Shown piece after piece: positions 59,597-64,000 of a stretch of DNA of 64,000 bases. Positions within the stretch are counted from its first letter, which is position 1. The number at the start of each line of letters is the position of its first letter. The notes beneath the pieces were generated by a model, which was not told the DNA's origin, ran no database searches, and was given only the letters and a program-made list of their open reading frames with translations. The DNA lies in contig NZ_BTCK01000005.1 in NCBI RefSeq assembly GCF_033239625.1, positions 62,001-126,000 on the forward strand. Reading direction: 5' to 3'. Position numbers and translations under genes: made by a program. The stretch is from Paenibacillus_T sp033239625 (lineage in GTDB: Bacteria; Bacillota; Bacilli; Paenibacillales; Paenibacillaceae).

Positions 59597-61315
59597 TTGA
59601 AGATGTCGGTGAATGCAGCAGCAGTTGCAAAGTATGAGGAATGGCTTAACGATCCTTCGATTGGCGAGGAAACGAAGAATGAGCTTCGCGCCATTGCAGG
59701 CAATGAAACGGAAATTGTGGACCGATTCTATCGTGACCTTGAGTTCGGTACAGGCGGACTTCGCGGTGTTATGGGCGCCGGTACGAATCGGATGAATGCT
59801 TATACAGTAGGTAAGGCAACGCAAGGACTCGCGGATTGGATTTTGTCGTCGAAGCCAGCAGAGCCGTCTGTTGTCATTGCCCATGATTCCCGTAACAACT
59901 CGCCTGAGTTTGCGCTTGATGCTGCACTCGTGCTTGCGGCGAACGGGATTACGACGTATTTGTTCCCATCGCTGCGTCCGACGCCTCAATTGTCGTTCTC
60001 GGTACGCGCGCTGAAAGCTACTGCCGGCATTGTTATTACAGCAAGCCACAATCCACCTGAATATAACGGCTACAAAGCGTACAACAAAGATGGCTGCCAG
60101 CTAGTGCCGCATGAGGCGGAAGCAGCAATCGGACGCATTCAACAAGTAACGAGCTTCGATCAAGTTCAGACGATTTCGCGTGAAGAAGCGGAAGCGCAAG
60201 GGTTGCTGCGTTGGCTTGGCGAAGAGGCGGACGAGCAGTTCATCGAGACGGTTGCAGCGTGCAGCGTCAACCCTGATCTGCTGAAGAACGGTCTTGGCGA
60301 TCGTGTATCCGTCGTGTTCACACCGTTGCATGGTTCGGGCAATTTGCCAGTGCGCGGCGTGCTTGCTAAGGCAGGCTTCAGCAATGTGCATATCGTTCCG
60401 GAGCAAGAGCAGCCAGATGGCTACTTCAGCACGGTCAAATCGCCGAATCCAGAGGAGCGCGAAGCATTCACGAAGGCGATCGCGCTTGCGAAGGAAGTCG
60501 ACGCGGACATTATTATCGGTACAGACCCAGATGCCGACCGTATGGGTGCAGTTGTCCGGAACACGAATGGCGAGTATGTCGTATTGTCCGGCAACCAGTC
60601 CGGTGCCATTATGGTTTACTACCTGCTCAGCCAACTTCGCGATAGAGGCACGCTGCCTTCCAACGGTATCGTCGTGAAGACGATCGTAACGAGCGAGATG
60701 GGTGCGGATATTGCGCGTTCGTTCGGCGTCGATGTGACGAATACGCTGACAGGCTTCAAGTATATCGGCGAGAAAATGACGCAGTACCAAGAAACGGGCG
60801 AGCGCACGTTCCTGTTCGGTTATGAGGAAAGCTACGGCTATCTGACGGGCACCTATGCACGCGATAAAGATGCGGTAGTCGCTTCCTTATTGATTTGCGA
60901 AGCAGCGGCATACTATAAGAGCCAAGGCAAAACGTTGTATGACGTATTGCTTGAGCTGTATGCGCAATACGGCACTTATCTCGAAGGCTTGCAATCGCGT
61001 ACGCTCAAAGGGCTGGACGGCGTCCAGAAGATCGGCGCTATTATGAACAGCTGGCGCACAAGCCCGCCATCCGAGATTGCTGGCACAAGCGTAGACAGCG
61101 TTCTTGATTACAGCCAAGGACTCGACGGCCTTCCGGCTGAGAACGTATTGAAGTTCCTGCTCTCCGACGGCTCTTGGTTCTGCCTGCGTCCTTCCGGAAC
61201 GGAACCGAAGATCAAGATCTATTTTGCCGTTCGCGGTCAGTCTCCGGATGGGGCAGCAGCGAATCTAGAGCGTCTAACGACCGCTGTCATGGAGCGAGTC
61301 GATCAACTAGCATAA
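59597..61315 (+). CDS. pgcA: Phospho-sugar mutase (PgcA-type alpha-phosphoglucomutase)
   Basis: Interconverts glucose 1- and 6-phosphate (possibly other hexoses) for glycan and glycolipid precursors. 572 residues with the phosphoserine Ser150 in ITASHNPPEYNGYKAY, Mg2+ loop TDPDADRMGAV, sugar loop GYEESYGY and phosphate site RPSGTEPKIKIY. TTG 59597 lies six bases after GAGAGG; ATG 59603 is in frame two codons on. GGAGAG links it to the next gene 13 bases later. Confidence 0.93.
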   Translation: MKMSVNAAAVAKYEEWLNDPSIGEETKNELRAIAGNETEIVDRFYRDLEFGTGGLRGVMGAGTNRMNAYTVGKATQGLADWILSSKPAEPSVVIAHDSRNNSPEFALDAALVLAANGITTYLFPSLRPTPQLSFSVRALKATAGIVITASHNPPEYNGYKAYNKDGCQLVPHEAEAAIGRIQQVTSFDQVQTISREEAEAQGLLRWLGEEADEQFIETVAACSVNPDLLKNGLGDRVSVVFTPLHGSGNLPVRGVLAKAGFSNVHIVPEQEQPDGYFSTVKSPNPEEREAFTKAIALAKEVDADIIIGTDPDADRMGAVVRNTNGEYVVLSGNQSGAIMVYYLLSQLRDRGTLPSNGIVVKTIVTSEMGADIARSFGVDVTNTLTGFKYIGEKMTQYQETGERTFLFGYEESYGYLTGTYARDKDAVVASLLICEAAAYYKSQGKTLYDVLLELYAQYGTYLEGLQSRTLKGLDGVQKIGAIMNSWRTSPPSEIAGTSVDSVLDYSQGLDGLPAENVLKFLLSDGSWFCLRPSGTEPKIKIYFAVRGQSPDGAAANLERLTTAVMERVDQLA

Positions 61316-61328
61316 GGAGAGAACATCA

Positions 61329-63476
61329 GTGCTTCAATGGCAGCTTTGGAACCGCAAGTTTAAAGCCGTGTTATGGACGCTTGCCTTAATCGGCGTAGTC
61401 GCTGCATTGCCGCTAGGCGTGCTGCGCTGGCAGATGGAAGGCACGTCCAAACAGGTTGAATATGTAATGGACTACAAGGATATCGAGCTGGTTGCATCGT
61501 ATCAGTACAACCCAGCCGCATTCATCGATAAACAATTGGAACAAATGAAAGCAGCAGGCGTAACGACGATGGCTGTTTTCGAAACGACGCTGGATGATCT
61601 GGTCATCGCGAAACGATTGAACGTCTACAATCAATCGCAGTTAGCTTTGCTTCAAGGCAAGGCGCCTAACCTGGGCTTGAACGAGACGTACGTATTATTC
61701 GCGGGAACAGAAGAAGAGCGGGTGTTGAAGCCGCTCATCACCTCTGCTTTTGCGCGTGCAGGAATTTCGGTTTCGCCATGGGCGATGGATGGCCGTTCAG
61801 GCCTCCTGATCAGCGCGCCGATCGAGACCGCTACGCTTATCTCGATGACGCCGGATCCGATTGCCATGGACCGAATCCATGCTGCAGGATTCCGGATCCT
61901 GCCTCGCATTTCCGATCGTATTCGTCCATATGACGAGACTGAAACGCGTGCTATGCTGGAGCAGTTCAAGAGCTACGGCGTTGACCGTATTCTATTCGAT
62001 GGCGATGCGGTCAAAGGATATAACGATAATGCGGAGCTGCACAGCTTGAACTCGTTCGCTGCGCTTCTGAAAGAAACGGGCATCGGCCTTGCAACAATCG
62101 AAGGCCTGAAAGCTCCGCAGCTCGGCTTTAATACGCTGGCCTATTTGACGGACTACAATGTCGTAAGGCTGCACTCGATCGCGGACTCGCTAGCCGCGAC
62201 GATTTCGCCGGAGACACTTAAGGATCGATTCCTGCTCGCTGCGAAGGATCGTAAGATCCGCATGTTCTACTTGAACGCCGGTGCGAGCCGCAGCTTGGAC
62301 AAAGGCGGCGTCGTTGACCCGCTGGACAAGCTTACTTCGGCACTGCAAGGTCCGGATGGTACGATCCAGAAGCTTGCTGATTTCGGGTTCTCTCCTGGCC
62401 CGGCAGAGCCGTTTGATGTAGATACGCCAAGCTGGGCCAAATATCTGAAGGCTATCGTATGCCTTGGCGCGGTCAGCTTGATTACGTTGTTGGTCGGCGC
62501 ATTCGCTAACTGGTTCACGATACCAGCCTTCCTTATCGGTTTGATCGGCAGCGGCGGACTGTATGTCCTATCCAAGCCAACGCTGGAACAAGGCCTGGCT
62601 TTAGGTGCTGCAATCAGTACGCCGACGCTTGCCCTTATCTGGGTGCTTAACGTTATCCGCAGACGTACGGAAGGAACGCGCCGCAATGTTGGCGGCGAAT
62701 GGAGCACGAGCCGTCCGCAAGGGAATGTACAAGTCGGCAAATGGGCTTCGCTGCTTGGCGATGTGTTCGCGATCGGCCGCATCAAATGGATTTTCAATGG
62801 CGTGTCGGCAGGACAACGATTCGGCAATGCGATTACGTTGTTCGTCTTCGCAAGTTTGATCTCGATGCTGGGCATTCCATTCGTAATCGGTTTGTTGAAC
62901 AATATTACCTACAGCCTACTGCTGCAGCAATTCCGCGGGGTCAGTCTGCTGCATCTTGCGCCGATCTTCCTTGTAGCGCTGTACCTGTTCCTGTATATGG
63001 GCCAGTCGGTGCTTGAGAATCTTCGCAAGCTGTTGTCGATTCAGATTACTGTGTTCTGGATTATTACAGTTGTGGTATTGGGTATTGTAGGTCTGTATTA
63101 CTTGTCGAGAACGGGTAATGCAGGACAAGCATCTTCTCTCGAGATGCTGACGCGCAATACACTGGAAACGACATTCGGCGTTCGCCCAAGATTTAAGGAG
63201 TTCCTGCTTGCGCACCCGTTATTGCTGCTTGGCTTGTTCTTAGCGCTTCGCTACCGCGCAGCATGGGTATTGGTTATTGTAGGCTCCATCGGTCAATTGT
63301 CGATAGTAGATACGTTTGCTCATATTCATACACCACTGCAAATTTCATTGATTCGTGATCTTCTCGGCCTCTGCTTAGGTGCAGCTATCGGCTGCGTGCT
63401 TATTGCGGTGTGGCAGCTTGGGGAAGGAGTTTGGCGCAAATGGGTAAGACCAGCAATCGTCAAGTCCGCCGCATAA
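61329..63476 (+). CDS. DUF5693 family membrane protein
   Basis: 715 residues. An N-terminal anchor (about 14-34), a large extracytoplasmic domain (about 40-365) and eight or so C-terminal helices. Family of unknown function, found upstream of csaB in Paenibacillus-type genomes, suggesting a role in making or moving the secondary wall polymer (inference). GTG at 61329 follows AAGGAGAG; its 3' end overlaps csaB by 37 bases. Confidence 0.85.
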   Translation: MLQWQLWNRKFKAVLWTLALIGVVAALPLGVLRWQMEGTSKQVEYVMDYKDIELVASYQYNPAAFIDKQLEQMKAAGVTTMAVFETTLDDLVIAKRLNVYNQSQLALLQGKAPNLGLNETYVLFAGTEEERVLKPLITSAFARAGISVSPWAMDGRSGLLISAPIETATLISMTPDPIAMDRIHAAGFRILPRISDRIRPYDETETRAMLEQFKSYGVDRILFDGDAVKGYNDNAELHSLNSFAALLKETGIGLATIEGLKAPQLGFNTLAYLTDYNVVRLHSIADSLAATISPETLKDRFLLAAKDRKIRMFYLNAGASRSLDKGGVVDPLDKLTSALQGPDGTIQKLADFGFSPGPAEPFDVDTPSWAKYLKAIVCLGAVSLITLLVGAFANWFTIPAFLIGLIGSGGLYVLSKPTLEQGLALGAAISTPTLALIWVLNVIRRRTEGTRRNVGGEWSTSRPQGNVQVGKWASLLGDVFAIGRIKWIFNGVSAGQRFGNAITLFVFASLISMLGIPFVIGLLNNITYSLLLQQFRGVSLLHLAPIFLVALYLFLYMGQSVLENLRKLLSIQITVFWIITVVVLGIVGLYYLSRTGNAGQASSLEMLTRNTLETTFGVRPRFKEFLLAHPLLLLGLFLALRYRAAWVLVIVGSIGQLSIVDTFAHIHTPLQISLIRDLLGLCLGAAIGCVLIAVWQLGEGVWRKWVRPAIVKSAA

Positions 63477-64000
63477 TCGTTTCCGGCTACTATGGTTTTA
63501 ACAACAGCGGCGATGAAGCGGTACTGAAGTCGATCCTCAATGCGCTGCATGCGGAAGGCGAAGCGCAGGGCATTACAATCGAGCCTGTCGTATTATCTGC
63601 CGATCCCGCATGGACAACAAGAATGTACGGCTGCGAGGCAGTTCAACGGATGAGCCCATCCGTGCTGCTCCGCGAAATCCGCCGCTGCGACGGGCTTATC
63701 AGCGGCGGCGGCAGCTTACTGCAGGATGCGACAGGGTGGAAGACGATTCCGTATTATACGGGCGTCCTTACGCTCGCGCAGATGCTTGGCAAACCGACGT
63801 TTATTTATTCGCAGGGCGTAGGCCCTGTGAATCGTGGTTGGCTGTTCGCGCCTATTCGCCGCGTCATGAACAAGAGCCGATACGTCTCCGTTCGTGACGC
63901 AGAATCAGCTGCGCTGCTAAGCCGCATAGGCGTCCCTCAGGAGCGGATCGAGGTCGTCCCTGACCCTGTCATGGGCCTGCCGCTTCCTGAAGGGACACAG
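63440..64000 (+). CDS. csaB: Polysaccharide pyruvyl transferase CsaB (5' part)
   Basis: Transfers pyruvate as a ketal onto the secondary cell-wall polymer so SLH-domain proteins can bind. The first 187 codons are in the window; the gene runs off the end in frame. Motifs IVSGYYGFNNSGDEAVL, GGGSLLQDATG, and FIYSQGVGPVNRGW are conserved. ATG 63440 lies inside the DUF5693 gene, with GGAAGGAG about ten bases upstream, giving translational coupling. Its product would supply the ligand for the protease at 39502. Confidence 0.9.
   Translation, partial: MGKTSNRQVRRIIVSGYYGFNNSGDEAVLKSILNALHAEGEAQGITIEPVVLSADPAWTTRMYGCEAVQRMSPSVLLREIRRCDGLISGGGSLLQDATGWKTIPYYTGVLTLAQMLGKPTFIYSQGVGPVNRGWLFAPIRRVMNKSRYVSVRDAESAALLSRIGVPQERIEVVPDPVMGLPLPEGTQ

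Overview
The window is a chromosomal core segment of an endospore-forming, flagellated, aerobic Firmicute, most probably a Paenibacillaceae member (Paenibacillus or a close relative). The reasons are the moderately high GC content, frequent GTG/TTG starts with strong AGGAGG-type ribosome sites, the order prfA-prmC-spoIIR-ywlC-mntP-ywlE-rpiB-ywlG-glyA-upp-atp and murA...spoIID-spoIIQ-spoIIID-mbl-flhO-flhP familiar from Bacillales, an 11-subunit nuo operon, and SLH-domain plus CsaB surface biology.

Layout. 1-12071: translation termination (prfA, prmC), sporulation signalling (spoIIR behind a textbook sigma-F promoter), tRNA t6A synthesis (ywlC), Mn2+ efflux (mntP), protein-arginine phosphatase (ywlE), then a ZTP (pfl) riboswitch with its own terminator ahead of rpiB-ywlG-glyA, an unknown Cys/Gly-rich protein, upp and wecB. 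12204-19700: complete F1Fo ATP synthase operon (atpZ-type gene, atpI, B, E, F, H, A, G, D, C) between a recognisable promoter and a strong terminator. 19746-20543: a CpsB/YwqE-type phosphatase. 20603-27359, minus strand: a spore germinant-receptor cluster in transcription order A-C-D-B-D-B-B, with three B-type permeases and two small paralogous D-type membrane proteins. 27527-28449: Dps and an uncharacterised protein, convergent.

28756-39000: nuoABCDHIJKLMN without the NADH-oxidising module (no E, F, G); nuoC appears frameshifted in its low-complexity N-terminal part. 39150-42714: a possible structured leader, a secreted S8 protease with three PPC and three SLH domains, and ywzB. 43157-49219: murA, an inverted-repeat element, and a divergent pair made of a DUF5666-like lipoprotein and a MacAB/YknXYZ-type efflux system. 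49355-55319: spoIID, spoIIQ, spoIIID, mbl, flhO, flhP and an EpuA-like protein, with individually recognisable sigma-F, sigma-E and sigma-D promoters. 55589-64000: a hairpin repeat, an eight-repeat BIG2 surface protein, a phosphatidyltransferase, fabZ, a phosphohexomutase, a DUF5693 membrane protein and the 5' part of csaB.

Together: energy metabolism (ATP synthase, complex I-like pump), envelope construction (murA, mbl, wecB, phosphoglucomutase, csaB, SLH protein) and the sporulation/germination cycle dominate. No phage, transposase, CRISPR array, tRNA or rRNA was seen. I did not find a convincing wholly new system; the least ordinary loci are the triple-B/double-D germination operon, the hairpin-chain repeat in the rpiB leader, the lipoprotein/MacAB pair sharing low-complexity motifs, and the unassigned leader before the SLH protease.
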